From PALSA-660 sp963726435 (GTDB lineage: Bacteria; Actinomycetota; Coriobacteriia; Anaerosomatales; PALSA-660), in NCBI GenBank assembly GCA_963726435.1, contig CAVSCJ010000001.1:186001-250000 (forward strand): DNA of 64,000 nucleotides, given 5' to 3'. Every line of letters starts with the position of its first letter. Positions within the stretch are counted from its first letter, which is position 1. The notes beneath the pieces are model-generated. The model had not been told where the DNA came from, searched no databases, and saw only the letters and a program-made list of their open reading frames with translations. The translations under genes were made by a program, and so were the position numbers. Shown here one piece after another: positions 36,048-44,789 of this stretch.

Positions 36048-36998
36048 TCACCACACCCTTCCCCCGCCGAGAGCCGCCGCGCTATCGTTCTCCGCCTCGC
36101 GCACGCGAGACGCGAACAGCACGCCGATCAGATCGGAGGTGATGCTCTCCCGCCGCAGCCGGTTGTGGGTCACCCGAAGATCGTGGAGGGTCTTGTCGGC
36201 GCGCTCGGTCGCTTCCTCCATCGTTATCATCCGTGCTCCCTGCTCCGACGCGTACGACTCCAAGAGCACGTCTTCGACCTGCAGCCGCAGGAGTATGCCG
36301 AGCAGCTCGTCGAGGATGGCCGCGATGTCGGGCTCGTAGAACCACAGCTCGCCCGTGGAGACCTCGAGGAGGCCGGGACGGACCGCCGGGGCGCCCTCGA
36401 GCACGAGGGGGAGGAGCCGGACGATGCACGGCTCGCGCCGCAGAGGCGAGAAGAAGCGCGTGTAGGCGCACCACACCTCGTCGTGGGTGCCAGACAGGAA
36501 CGCCTGCTGCATGGTGTCCGAGGCCTCGTCCACCTCGGCGTCCGTGACTCCCGCCCGCGGCCACCCGGACGCAGAGATCACCGTCGCAGACGTCTTGCGG
36601 CTGATGTAGCGCTCGCCCTTGCCACCCTTCGTGATGACGTCCACGCCGAAACCGAGCCGCTGCATCCGGGAGATGAACGACGACGCCATCCGGTTGATCG
36701 ACATGTTGTAGGAACCGCACATCCCCCGGTCGCTGGCCAGATGGAGCAGCAGGATCCGGTTGACCGGACGGGGTGTCATGAAGCGTGAGACACGGGCCAC
36801 GTCGATCCCTCGCCGTGCCGCGTAGGCCTGCTGGCGCTGGACCACCTGGCGCACCATCTCCGTGTACTCGCGGATGCCCGCCGCGCGTTCCTTCGAGCGC
36901 GAGAGCTTGGCGGACGCGACAGTGGCCATGGTGCGGACGACCGACCTGATGCTGTCGACCGTTCTCATCCTCTTGCGGACCTCGTAGAGCTTCTGCAT
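36048..36998 (-). CDS. atpG: F-type ATP synthase gamma subunit
   Basis: 316 residues; the central shaft of F1. N-terminal coiled coil KLYEVRKRMRTVDSIRSVVRTMATVASAKL, SDRGMCGSYN in the Rossmann-like part, and the C-terminal SEQGARMITMEEATERADKTLHDLRVTHNRLRRESITSDLIGVL in shorter stretches. Slightly longer than the common 285-295. It starts 11 bp after the alpha stop and ends next to the beta start. The C-terminal tail after SDLIGVLFASRV (AENDSAAALGGGRVW) is extra. Confidence 0.93.
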   Translation of the reverse strand: MQKLYEVRKRMRTVDSIRSVVRTMATVASAKLSRSKERAAGIREYTEMVRQVVQRQQAYAARRGIDVARVSRFMTPRPVNRILLLHLASDRGMCGSYNMSINRMASSFISRMQRLGFGVDVITKGGKGERYISRKTSATVISASGWPRAGVTDAEVDEASDTMQQAFLSGTHDEVWCAYTRFFSPLRREPCIVRLLPLVLEGAPAVRPGLLEVSTGELWFYEPDIAAILDELLGILLRLQVEDVLLESYASEQGARMITMEEATERADKTLHDLRVTHNRLRRESITSDLIGVLFASRVREAENDSAAALGGGRVW

Positions 36999-37008
36999 GA
37001 GTCCCGCG

Positions 37009-39240
37009 TCACCGCACTTCCGGCTGCATCGCCGTTTCGGCCGTCTCGATTTCTGCGGGCTGCGCCTCGTTGGCCGCTTCGGCGACCGCCTCGTCCCTCG
37101 GAGGGACCTCGCCACCTTCTTCCGGCGCGCGCGCCCATTGCGCCAGGAACGCCTCGACCGCTTCGAGCATGGCTGACTCGAGCGCGGGGGTGAGCTCCGT
37201 CGCCGCCCGCACGTCGTCCATGAGGCTCGCCCTATGGACCTCCGCATACCGGAGCAGGTCCTGCTCTAGGAGCCCGAGCCCCTCGACCGGTATGTCCTGG
37301 AAGAGCCCGCTCACGACCGCGTAGAGCACGAGCACCTCGTGCTCGAGCGGCATCGGCTCGTGCTGTCCCTGCTTGAGCAGCTCCCGGCTCCTCTCGCCGC
37401 GTGCCAGCTGTTGCAGCGTGGCCGCGTCGACCTCCGCCCCGAACTTCACGAACTGCGCCATCTCCTGGTACTGGGCCAAGTCGATACGCAGCCTGCCGGC
37501 GACCTGCTTCATGACCTTCGCCTGAGCGGATCCGCCGACTCGTGACACCGACAGGCCGGCATCCATGGCCGGGCGCGTGCCTTCGTTGAACTGCGCCGTG
37601 TCGAGGTAGATCTGCCCGTCGCAGATCGAGATGACGTTGGTCGGGATGAAGGCGGATATGTCGCCGGCCAGCGTCTCGGCGATGGGGATCGCGGTCAGCG
37701 AGCCGCCGCCCCGCTCCTCGGACAGGTGGGCGGCACGTTCCAGCAGTCGCGAGTGGACGTAGAAGACGTCGCCCGGATACGCCTCGCGACCGACAGGACG
37801 TTTGAGCAGCGCCGACATCTCCCGGTAGGTCACCGCGTGCTTAGTCAGGTCGTCGTAGACTACGAGCGCGTCCTTCCCCATCTCCATGAAGTACTCGCCC
37901 ATGGCGCACGCCGCATACGGTGCGACGTAGCGGAACGCCGGCGGTTCGTTGGAGAGCGCCACGACCACGGACGTGTACTCCATGGCCCCGTTCTCCTCGA
38001 GAGTCCGGACCGCACGCGCGATCGACGAGGCCTTCTGCCCGATCGCCGCGTAGATACACATGACCCCCGTGCCGCGCTGACTGAGGATGGTGTCGATGGC
38101 GATCGTGGTCTTGCCGATCTTGCGGTCGCCGATGATTAGCTCCCGCTGCCCCCGACCCAGCGGAACCAGCGCGTCGATGACCTTGATGCCCGTGTGCAGC
38201 GGGGTGTTCACCGGCAAGCGGTCGACGACGCCCGGAGCCTTGCGCTCCACAGGCATGTGGGACGTCGGGACGATAGGCCCCCTCCCGTCGATGGGCTGGC
38301 CCAGCGCGTTGACTATCCTGCCCATCATCGTGTCGCCCACGGGCACTGTGAGAAGGTGCCCCGTGCACTGCACGCCGCTACCCTCGCGGATGCCCTCCTC
38401 CCGGCCGAGCAGGATGCATCCGACCTTGTCGCCCATGAGGCTGAACGCCAGGCCCTGCACGCCTCCTTCGAACTCTACGAGCTCCTGGGACCCTACGTCG
38501 CGAAGGCCTGCGACGAGCGCGACACCGTCGCCGACCTCCAGGACCGTCCCCGTCTGTGTCGCGCCTTCGAGGCGCAGTTCGTGCTCGGTCTCCTCGATCG
38601 TGCCCCGGAGGAACTCGCCGACCCCCAAGGGAGTCGCGGTGCCGGCGTCCTGCCTCTCCCTGATCGTCCTCTCGAGCTCGGCGACCCACGTGTAGCGTTG
38701 GTCGAGCACGATCCTGCGGTCCGACCCCATCTGGAGCGAGACGTTCGACTCGAGGCGCGGCTCCACGACGGTCTCGACTTCTATCTGCCTGCCCGCGGCG
38801 AGGGTGAGTTTGGCTCCGAGCGCATCCACCACGTCCGAATCCACCGGCGTCCGCGATCGCAACACCACACTGTGGCCGCCCATCTCCGCCAAGAGCCGCC
38901 CCAGGTTGCTCTCGCGGACCTCCGGCCTGACGTGCGGATCGAAGTCTGCCACGGCGTCCGCGGCCGAGCGGACCGCCTCGTCAGGGAGCGCGCCCTCCGT
39001 CGCGCGGTCCAGGACCTCCTTGAGCTCGGCGAGAGGCCGCTCGAAGTCCCACGACACGTTGCGGTGTCCGTCGATGACCAGCGACGCGGAGTGGGTCCGT
39101 TCGTCGATGAGTTCGGTCACGCGAACGGGGCGCGCGAGAGCCGCCTCGAGATGCTCCCGCACGCTCTCCGATACGTCAGCGCCGAGCGGCACAGGAGTCC
39201 TGATGACAGCCTCGACGGGCCGGCCCGCGGACGGAGCCAC
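37009..39240 (-). CDS. atpA: ATP synthase alpha subunit with N-terminal tandem delta-like domains (fusion)
   Basis: 743 residues in one unbroken ORF; normal alpha is about 500. Residues about 11-80 and 122-195 each resemble the C-terminal beta-alpha domain of the delta/OSCP subunit (ALARPVRVTELIDERTHSASLVIDG; LAAGRQIEVETVVEPRLESNVSLQMG). The alpha core begins about 205 (GVGEFLRGTIEE) with Walker A GDRKIGKTT (371-379), AIGQKASSIARAVRTLEENG, and FVKFGAEVDAAT. A 35-residue acidic tail follows. GTG start with GGTGAGAAG upstream, 26 bp after the second b gene. There is no separate delta gene, so this N-terminus may replace it. The helical N-terminal half of delta is missing. Confidence 0.9.
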   Translation of the reverse strand: MAPSAGRPVEAVIRTPVPLGADVSESVREHLEAALARPVRVTELIDERTHSASLVIDGHRNVSWDFERPLAELKEVLDRATEGALPDEAVRSAADAVADFDPHVRPEVRESNLGRLLAEMGGHSVVLRSRTPVDSDVVDALGAKLTLAAGRQIEVETVVEPRLESNVSLQMGSDRRIVLDQRYTWVAELERTIRERQDAGTATPLGVGEFLRGTIEETEHELRLEGATQTGTVLEVGDGVALVAGLRDVGSQELVEFEGGVQGLAFSLMGDKVGCILLGREEGIREGSGVQCTGHLLTVPVGDTMMGRIVNALGQPIDGRGPIVPTSHMPVERKAPGVVDRLPVNTPLHTGIKVIDALVPLGRGQRELIIGDRKIGKTTIAIDTILSQRGTGVMCIYAAIGQKASSIARAVRTLEENGAMEYTSVVVALSNEPPAFRYVAPYAACAMGEYFMEMGKDALVVYDDLTKHAVTYREMSALLKRPVGREAYPGDVFYVHSRLLERAAHLSEERGGGSLTAIPIAETLAGDISAFIPTNVISICDGQIYLDTAQFNEGTRPAMDAGLSVSRVGGSAQAKVMKQVAGRLRIDLAQYQEMAQFVKFGAEVDAATLQQLARGERSRELLKQGQHEPMPLEHEVLVLYAVVSGLFQDIPVEGLGLLEQDLLRYAEVHRASLMDDVRAATELTPALESAMLEAVEAFLAQWARAPEEGGEVPPRDEAVAEAANEAQPAEIETAETAMQPEVR

Positions 39241-39266
39241 GACTTCTCACCCCGCTTCCCCTTGGC

Positions 39267-39824
39267 TCAGGCGAGCGCGACCCTGTCCAGGTCGTCCAGG
39301 CTCTCCAGGATCGTCCGGCGCACCATCTCCCGCTGCGCCTGAGGCGCCAGTCCCTGGTCCAGCATCTGGCGTGTGGCCATGACGACCACGTCCACGAGCT
39401 GGCTGTGGATCCTGCTCAGCGTCTCGGATCGCTCCCGGTCCAAGTTCTCGCGAGCCTGTTTGAGGATCTCCTCGACCTCCGCGGACGTCGCTTGTTCGGC
39501 ATCGATCGCCTCTTGCTCCGCTGCCGCCCGCGCCTCCTTGAGTTGCGCGCGCGCGGCGGCCCGCACATGCGCGATCTCCGCCTTGGCTTCCTTGCGGGCA
39601 AAGACGAGCCCGTCGTCTGCCGCGTCGATGCGCGCGATCTGCGCCTCGACCCGCTTGCGACGTTCGACGAGCATGTTGCCCAGGAAGCCCTTGCTCTTCT
39701 TGCCGAAGCCGAAGGCGACCGCCTTGATGATGAGCAGGAGCACCGCGAACTGCACCAGCTCGATCGCGAACTTCAGTGGATCGAGAGCTACCTCGTGCAC
39801 CACGGCTGTCAGGAGTTCGATCAT
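39267..39824 (-). CDS. atpF: ATP synthase second b-type (b'-like) subunit
   Basis: 185 residues: one membrane helix near the N-terminus (LVQFAVLLLIIKAVAFGFG), a long Ala/Glu/Arg-rich coiled coil (RRKRVEAQIARIDAADD through ILKQARENLDRERSE), and a C-terminal part (VVVMATRQMLDQGLAPQAQREMVRRTILESLDDL) that looks like the end of an FoF1 b subunit or of delta's helices. It follows the other b gene, so the peripheral stalk probably is a b/b' heterodimer, as in cyanobacteria. It may also supply part of the missing delta helical domain; that is a guess. Confidence 0.8.
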   Translation of the reverse strand: MIELLTAVVHEVALDPLKFAIELVQFAVLLLIIKAVAFGFGKKSKGFLGNMLVERRKRVEAQIARIDAADDGLVFARKEAKAEIAHVRAAARAQLKEARAAAEQEAIDAEQATSAEVEEILKQARENLDRERSETLSRIHSQLVDVVVMATRQMLDQGLAPQAQREMVRRTILESLDDLDRVALA

Positions 39825-39843
39825 CTCCTACGTCCACCTCACT

Positions 39844-40338
39844 TCAGCGAAGGGTCTTGGCTATCGCGCGGTCGACGTTCGATTCGACGACAGCGCGGTC
39901 GACCGAGCCGAACAGCTTCTCGCACGAGAGCGAGACGCATTCGAGTGCCTCGGTCCGCAACCGGCCTCGCTCCGACTCGGCCTCCTCGAGGATCGACGCC
40001 CTGCCCTCCTCCAGGAGCACCTCCGTCTGCGCGCGAGCCGCGGCGAGCCTCGCCTCGTGCACCTCGTCGGCCTCGGCGCGCGACCGCTCGACCGCCTCGC
40101 GGACCTTCTCGTTCGTCTCCTCGCCGATGCGGGCCGCCTCCTGTCCGGCGGCATCGAGGATGCGCTGCGCCTCGGCGTACTTCTCCTCGGCCTCGAGCCG
40201 TCGTGCGTTCCGGCGTTCCATCACTTCGATGGTGGGCAGGAAGAAGACCTTGCGCATCACCAAGTAGGTGACCGAGAACGTGGCGATGGTAGCGGCCACG
40301 ACCGCGGGGTCCAGTTGTTTGAGCGGGTTCAGTTCCAT
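39844..40338 (-). CDS. atpF: ATP synthase b subunit
   Basis: 164 residues from the ATG at 40338; a longer reading from 40425 lacks sense. Membrane helix (VVAATIATFSVTYLVMRKVFFLP), then a coiled coil (ERRNARRLEAEEKYAEAQRILDAA and so on) and an amphipathic end (CVSLSCEKLFGSVDRAVVES). Part of the peripheral stalk that ties F1 to Fo. It sits between atpE and the second b gene. Confidence 0.88.
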   Translation of the reverse strand: MELNPLKQLDPAVVAATIATFSVTYLVMRKVFFLPTIEVMERRNARRLEAEEKYAEAQRILDAAGQEAARIGEETNEKVREAVERSRAEADEVHEARLAAARAQTEVLLEEGRASILEEAESERGRLRTEALECVSLSCEKLFGSVDRAVVESNVDRAIAKTLR

Positions 40339-40367
40339 GGCAAGCCCCCTCACCAGCCTTGCTGGCC

Positions 40368-40604
40368 CTAGGCGGCCGTAAGGGTCCCGGCCAGCATCAG
40401 GGACACGACCAGGCAGTAGATGCACAGCGCCTCGATCAGCGCCATGCCTATCAGCATCGCGGTGAACAGCTGCGGCGCGATCTCGGGCTGCCGGGTCATC
40501 CCCTCGACGGCCGAGACGGATATCCGTCTCATCGACAGCGCCGCGATCACCGCGCCGATGATGATCGGCAGCGTGGTGATGAGTGTCAGCAGGACCTTGT
40601 TCAT
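40368..40604 (-). CDS. atpE: ATP synthase c subunit (proteolipid)
   Basis: 78 residues, two membrane helices and a polar loop (RRISVSAVEGMTRQPE, with the conserved R-Q-P). The ion-binding acid is Glu58 in GMALIEALCIY. The residues of the sodium motif (Gln in helix 1; Ser/Thr after the Glu) are not present, so proton coupling is more likely. The ATG at 40604 is preceded by AGGAGGGG. The internal AALSMRR end of helix 1 is usual. Confidence 0.93.
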   Translation of the reverse strand: MNKVLLTLITTLPIIIGAVIAALSMRRISVSAVEGMTRQPEIAPQLFTAMLIGMALIEALCIYCLVVSLMLAGTLTAA

Positions 40605-40617
40605 CTTCAACCCCTCC

Positions 40618-41427
40618 TCAAAGGACCCGATCCCTCCACCCAGCTCCAAGCTCGGGCGGCCGTTCTAACCTGCGACGCGCGCCGTTCGGACTCGCTGCCG
40701 CAGCGGCCTGGGCCGCCGCGGCCGGAACCAGCTCGCGTCGCGCCGCTTGCTCGCCCGCGACCGCATCACCAGCGTTCTCCTCTTCGTGCCTCTTGTGGAT
40801 CACTCCCGCCACGAAGCTGGTCGTCAGCAGCGTGAAGACCAGTGCCTGCACGAACGCCGGGATGAGCCCGAGGACGTGCAGGATGAGCGGGATCCCGTAC
40901 GGGACGGTGGACATCACCAGCACCACGGTCATGTGCTCGCCGCCGATGTTGCCGAACAGACGCAATGACAGCGACATCACGTCCGTGAACTCCGAGATCA
41001 GCTGCAGGGGGTTCGGCCACACCAGATGCTTCAGCGCCCCCATGATCCCGTTCAGCGCGCCGCTGACAACGAGGGTGCCGCCGACCGCGCAGAGCGCCAG
41101 CCCCAAGGGCACGCTGAAGTATGCCGTCGGCGGGTTGTTGAGCAGCGGCAGAGGCAACATGCCCATGACGTTACTGAGCAGGATGAACAGGAAGCAGGTG
41201 GCAAGGAACGGAGCCACCGCCTTCACGACACGGCTGTCGCCCATGTCGCGGGTCTTGTTCACGAAGAAGTCGAGCACGAACTCCCCGACGTTCTGCCGCG
41301 CGTCCGGCACCCCATCTGTCAGCTGTCCCGAGGCGAGCTTGCGACCGACCACGATCATGACTATCGCGACCAGCGCGAAGTTCACCATCACGATGTAGGA
41401 CATGTAGTGCTCGAGCAGCGCCTCCAC
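40618..41427 (-). CDS. atpB: ATP synthase a subunit
   Basis: 269 residues with five or six membrane helices. The essential Arg lies in DVMSLSLRLFGNIGGEH, and the last conserved helix is LGLIPAFVQALVFTLLTTSFVAGVI. After it comes an unusual 55-residue Ala- and Arg-rich tail (KRHEEENAGDAVAGEQAARR onward) not typical for the family. It forms the ion half-channels with the c ring. The gene ends only 13 bp before the atpE start. Confidence 0.92.
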   Translation of the reverse strand: MEALLEHYMSYIVMVNFALVAIVMIVVGRKLASGQLTDGVPDARQNVGEFVLDFFVNKTRDMGDSRVVKAVAPFLATCFLFILLSNVMGMLPLPLLNNPPTAYFSVPLGLALCAVGGTLVVSGALNGIMGALKHLVWPNPLQLISEFTDVMSLSLRLFGNIGGEHMTVVLVMSTVPYGIPLILHVLGLIPAFVQALVFTLLTTSFVAGVIHKRHEEENAGDAVAGEQAARRELVPAAAAQAAAAASPNGARRRLERPPELGAGWRDRVL

Positions 41428-41486
41428 GACTACTCAACCCCTCCCAACCATTCGGTCGCCCCTCGCCGCTCGGCGCGACGGAGGAG

Positions 41487-41889
41487 TCACGCGAGAGTGA
41501 GGGCCCTCCTGCCCTCGGAGACGAGCAGGACCGCGTCGGCCGCGACCATGCCCGCGACGACCCCCCACATGTCGACAAGCGCCGGAGCCACGAATGCCAC
41601 AACCATCAGGAGCGCGACCCCCAAGAACCGCACGTCCCATGAGCACGCCCGCGAGGGTTCCCGCGCGCGCCGGCTGGCCGGCCTCCAGCGCAGTCCTACC
41701 CGAACGTGCTGCGGCCGCGATCGTGCCGAAGGCGAGCGCCGCGGAGGCCGCGGCCCCTACTCCGAACGCAAGCCTGCCCGTCGCAAGGACGCTGAGCGCC
41801 GCGATCGCACCGACCGCCGACACGACGAGGATGGCGCGCGACGCCTGTCCTATCCCCGGCCCGCTGTCTCCCCGGCCGCATGGTCGCAC
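41487..41889 (-). CDS. atpI: ATP synthase I-like membrane protein, one extra base
   Basis: The first frame gives AILVVSAVGAIAALSVLATG and GVGAAASAALAFGTIAAAARSG, two membrane helices; then removing one base near 41631 joins GVLMGR to RFLGVALLMVVAFVAPALVDM and VVAGMVAADAVLLVSEG, two more. The whole resembles AtpI-type proteins, which help assemble the c ring. Without the fix the frame runs into an Arg-rich tail. The GTG start lies just behind the atpZ stop. Confidence 0.72.
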
Positions 41890-41893
41890 CCGC

Positions 41894-42154
41894 CTAGTCC
41901 CACTCTTTGCGGAGGCGCAGCATGTCCCGCACGGCCAAGGCGACTGCGAGGAGCAGACCGACGCCCGTCAGATACGGGAAGAACCCGAGCCATCGGTCAG
42001 CGGCATAGCCGATCAGCCCACCGGCCAGCAGGTAGCTGGGGATGAGTGACCAGACCGAGATGATGCGCAGGAACTCGCGCGGGATCAGTTCGACGTGCTT
42101 GTCGTGCTGCTCGTCCGGCGCGATCCCCGCCGAACCGGTGGAAGCCGGAGTCAT
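41894..42154 (-). CDS. atpZ: AtpZ-like small membrane protein
   Basis: 86 residues with two membrane helices (LIPSYLLAGGLIGYAADRWLG; LTGVGLLLAVALAVRDMLRL), matching the AtpZ/Fo gene-1 family often found first in atp operons and linked to Mg/Ca transport and Fo assembly. The start at 42154 follows GAGAGGGGGCGGG. It is the first gene of the operon 42154 to 34139. Confidence 0.82.
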   Translation of the reverse strand: MTPASTGSAGIAPDEQHDKHVELIPREFLRIISVWSLIPSYLLAGGLIGYAADRWLGFFPYLTGVGLLLAVALAVRDMLRLRKEWD

Positions 42155-42274
42155 GCAACCCGCCCCCTCTCGCGCGCCGCCGGACACTCCGCCGGGGTGC
42201 AGCTTCCTTCTCGAGAGGGCCCGCTTTGGGTCGCGCCCCGGTGGTCGACCGGGTCTGCTGGATCCGGGTCGGAA

Positions 42275-42308
42275 CCCGAACCACTATTTAGCAGTACCCC
42301 GGTTCGGG
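42275..42308. other. Inverted repeat upstream of the atp operon
   Basis: CCCGAACC (42275-42282) and GGTTCGGG (42301-42308) are perfect 8-bp arms around 18 bp holding an AT-rich TAAATA (minus strand). It lies 120 bp before atpZ and 46 bp after the end of the ABC permease gene on the same strand. It may be an operator/promoter of the atp operon or a terminator for the permease gene; no T-run is present. Nothing else is seen in 42155-42353. Confidence 0.4.
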
Positions 42309-42353
42309 GCGCGAGAAACACCGGTCGCGGAATAGGCGAGCGCGGTCCCGCCC

Positions 42354-44789
42354 CTACTCGTAGGCGATGGCGTCCCTCACGGACACCTGGGACGCCCGGT
42401 ACGCGGGCAGCAGCGACGCGGCCGCCGATATCGCCGACACGATCACGAGCCACAGACCCACGGTCTGCCACGAGAACGAGTAGGTCAGCGGCAGCCCGAT
42501 AGCGGCCTGCAGGAGCATCACCAGCCCCCAGCTCATCGGGAACGACAGCAGGACGCCGCCGGCCCACGAGATCAACCCGATCACGAAGCCTTCGGTGACG
42601 AACACCCGGAAGATCGACCCGTGGCTGGCTCCGACAGCGCGCATCACCCCGATCTCGCGCGTGGACTCCAGCACGTTGATGATCATCGTCCCGATCAGGC
42701 CGATCACCCCGACGATCGCCAGGATGATCGCCATGATCACCAGGAACGTGACGAGGATCCCGAGCTCGTTCGAGAGTGCCTCCGACTGGCGGGCCTGTCC
42801 CTGGACGCCCGTGACCAGCAGCCCGAGATCGGTGAACCTCCGCTCGAGTCGGTCTCCGGTCGCGTCCTGGTCGGCCATGGAGTGCGAGGAGGTCCGCGCC
42901 ATCAGCCTAGTGATCGATCCCTTGAGCGACAGGACGCCGTCGAGGTAGCCGACGTCCGCGAAGAACACCGACCCCATCATCTGGCCGCGGGCCACGCCGA
43001 CGATCTTGAACGTGCTGTCCACCCCGCGGATCTTGAGCGTCACGGAATCCCCGACGGCCAGATGCTCGTCCTTGACGACGTCTGTGTTGACCACCACGCC
43101 GCCCTCCTCGCCGGGCGTCAGCCAGCGACCCTCGACGATCTGGGGCGAGATGAAGGTCGTGTCGGGCGGCAGACCGATGACCGAGAGGGCCTCGTTCTCC
43201 GTGCCGTCGCCGCGCTTCAGCGACGCCGACGCGACGACCCAGCCCTCCGAAGCGGTCACCCCTGGTACCTTGGCCGCCTCCCGCTCGGCCACTCGCGCAC
43301 TCACCGGCTGGGCGAAGGTGATCTGGGAGTCGTAGTGCCACCAGGACGACATGTCCTCGACGGTGGCGAGGATCGATGCGCGGACACTGCCGACGCTCAT
43401 GACGACCGCCGAGGCCAGCACCAGCGTGGCGAGGGTCATCGCCAGCCGCCCCTTGCGCAGGAACGTGTTGCGGAGCGCGAGCGCGACAGGACGCGGGAGC
43501 CCCCGGATCCTGCCCAGTACCCGGTCGATCAGTCCGTGCCCGAAGTGAGCGCCGCTCATCCCGGTCGAGTTGAACGCCGTCACCACCGAGACGCGCGTGC
43601 CCGCGTGCACGGGCACGTACGCGGCTGCTATCGGCACGACGAAGCCGACCGCGATCGCCAGTCCGACCGCATAGAGCGGCGGAGTCGTCGCGCCTGGCCC
43701 GAAGTTGAGCAGACCCCCGGCGAACGCCGCGAACCACGATGCCCAGTAGGCACCCACCGGCAGCCCGACCAGCACGGCGAACGCCCCGTAGATGGCCACG
43801 AGCACGAGATACATGCGAGTGATCTGCCACGAGGTGCCGCCGACGGCCTTCATGATGCCGACCTGCCGCACCTGTTGGGTGAGTAGGGCCGTGATCGTGT
43901 TCACCACAAGGAACCCCGAGAGCACGAGCGCCATGACGCCGAGCGCGAGCAGCAGGACCGAGACCGCCTTGAAGATGTCGCCCAGCCGGTGGCTACCGAC
44001 CTCCGGGACGTAGGTGCCGAGCACGCGTACCCCGGTCGGCGTGACGACGTCATCGCGGATCTTGGAGACGATGCGCGTGGCCCCCGCGCGGTCGAGCCCC
44101 GTCGTGTCCAGGGACACGAGAAGCTCGCCCATGTCCTCGGGCGCACCCAGGTCGGCCATCGTGTCGACAGAGACGTAGCCGCGGATCTGCCCGACGAACA
44201 TCGCGGGGAACGCGTTGATGTCGTGCGCGAAGCCGGCCACCCTCAGCAGCCTACGGCTGCCGTCGGTAGCGTCCACCGTGACCAGGTCGCTCGTGTGGAG
44301 GCCGACGACCTGCTTGTCCGAGGTCTCGAGCACCACCTCGCCGCGGGGAGGCGGCCAGAGCGTGCCCGCCTCCGGGAAGACCAACTCGAGCCGCGACGTC
44401 GTCCAGTCCTCGGCGGAAGCCAGCTCGATAGCCTTGGAGCGCTCGGCCTGCGCCATCTCCGCCGGCGGCTCGGCTAAGCTCGTCACGTTGCCTGTGCGGT
44501 AGCGCAGCGTGACCACGCGTCGTCCGTCGGCATCGCGCACGCCCGGGAACCTGCGGACCCGGTCGAGCAATGCCCGGTCGAAGCCGGACGTGTACAGGAT
44601 CGCCGTCGAGGGATTCGACTTGGGGAAGTTGGCGGTGAAGGTGTCGAGCAGGATGCCGCGACCCCCCATGACGACGAGGATCGCGAATATCCCCACGGCG
44701 ATCGAGAGCACGACGAGCGCGGTCCGCAACTTGTGGGACATCAGGTCGCGCAGGACCTTGCGCCATCGCGGGTCGAGTCCGACGGCCAT
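42354..44789 (-). CDS. ABC transporter permease of the FtsX/MacB type
   Basis: 811 residues. N-terminal cytoplasmic start DLMSHKLRTALVVLSIAVGIFAILVVMGGRG, a large extracellular domain, FtsX-like helices (VSVLLLALGVMALVLSGFLVVNTITAL; VGIMKAVGGTSWQITRMYLV), a second anchor with extracellular domain, and the last FtsX unit (ILVTFLVIMAIILAIVGVIGLIGTMI; REIGVMRAVGASHGSIFRVFVTEGF). It is a full double-FtsX permease with the ATPase gene directly upstream (stop and start adjacent). It probably exports or extracts a lipid- or envelope-linked substrate. Confidence 0.92.
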   Translation of the reverse strand: MAVGLDPRWRKVLRDLMSHKLRTALVVLSIAVGIFAILVVMGGRGILLDTFTANFPKSNPSTAILYTSGFDRALLDRVRRFPGVRDADGRRVVTLRYRTGNVTSLAEPPAEMAQAERSKAIELASAEDWTTSRLELVFPEAGTLWPPPRGEVVLETSDKQVVGLHTSDLVTVDATDGSRRLLRVAGFAHDINAFPAMFVGQIRGYVSVDTMADLGAPEDMGELLVSLDTTGLDRAGATRIVSKIRDDVVTPTGVRVLGTYVPEVGSHRLGDIFKAVSVLLLALGVMALVLSGFLVVNTITALLTQQVRQVGIMKAVGGTSWQITRMYLVLVAIYGAFAVLVGLPVGAYWASWFAAFAGGLLNFGPGATTPPLYAVGLAIAVGFVVPIAAAYVPVHAGTRVSVVTAFNSTGMSGAHFGHGLIDRVLGRIRGLPRPVALALRNTFLRKGRLAMTLATLVLASAVVMSVGSVRASILATVEDMSSWWHYDSQITFAQPVSARVAEREAAKVPGVTASEGWVVASASLKRGDGTENEALSVIGLPPDTTFISPQIVEGRWLTPGEEGGVVVNTDVVKDEHLAVGDSVTLKIRGVDSTFKIVGVARGQMMGSVFFADVGYLDGVLSLKGSITRLMARTSSHSMADQDATGDRLERRFTDLGLLVTGVQGQARQSEALSNELGILVTFLVIMAIILAIVGVIGLIGTMIINVLESTREIGVMRAVGASHGSIFRVFVTEGFVIGLISWAGGVLLSFPMSWGLVMLLQAAIGLPLTYSFSWQTVGLWLVIVSAISAAASLLPAYRASQVSVRDAIAYE

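Noticed and set aside
40368..40604. Sodium-translocating ATP synthase
   Set aside because: The c subunit lacks the Gln in helix 1 and the Ser/Thr next to the Glu that bind sodium; the Glu is followed by Ala-Leu.
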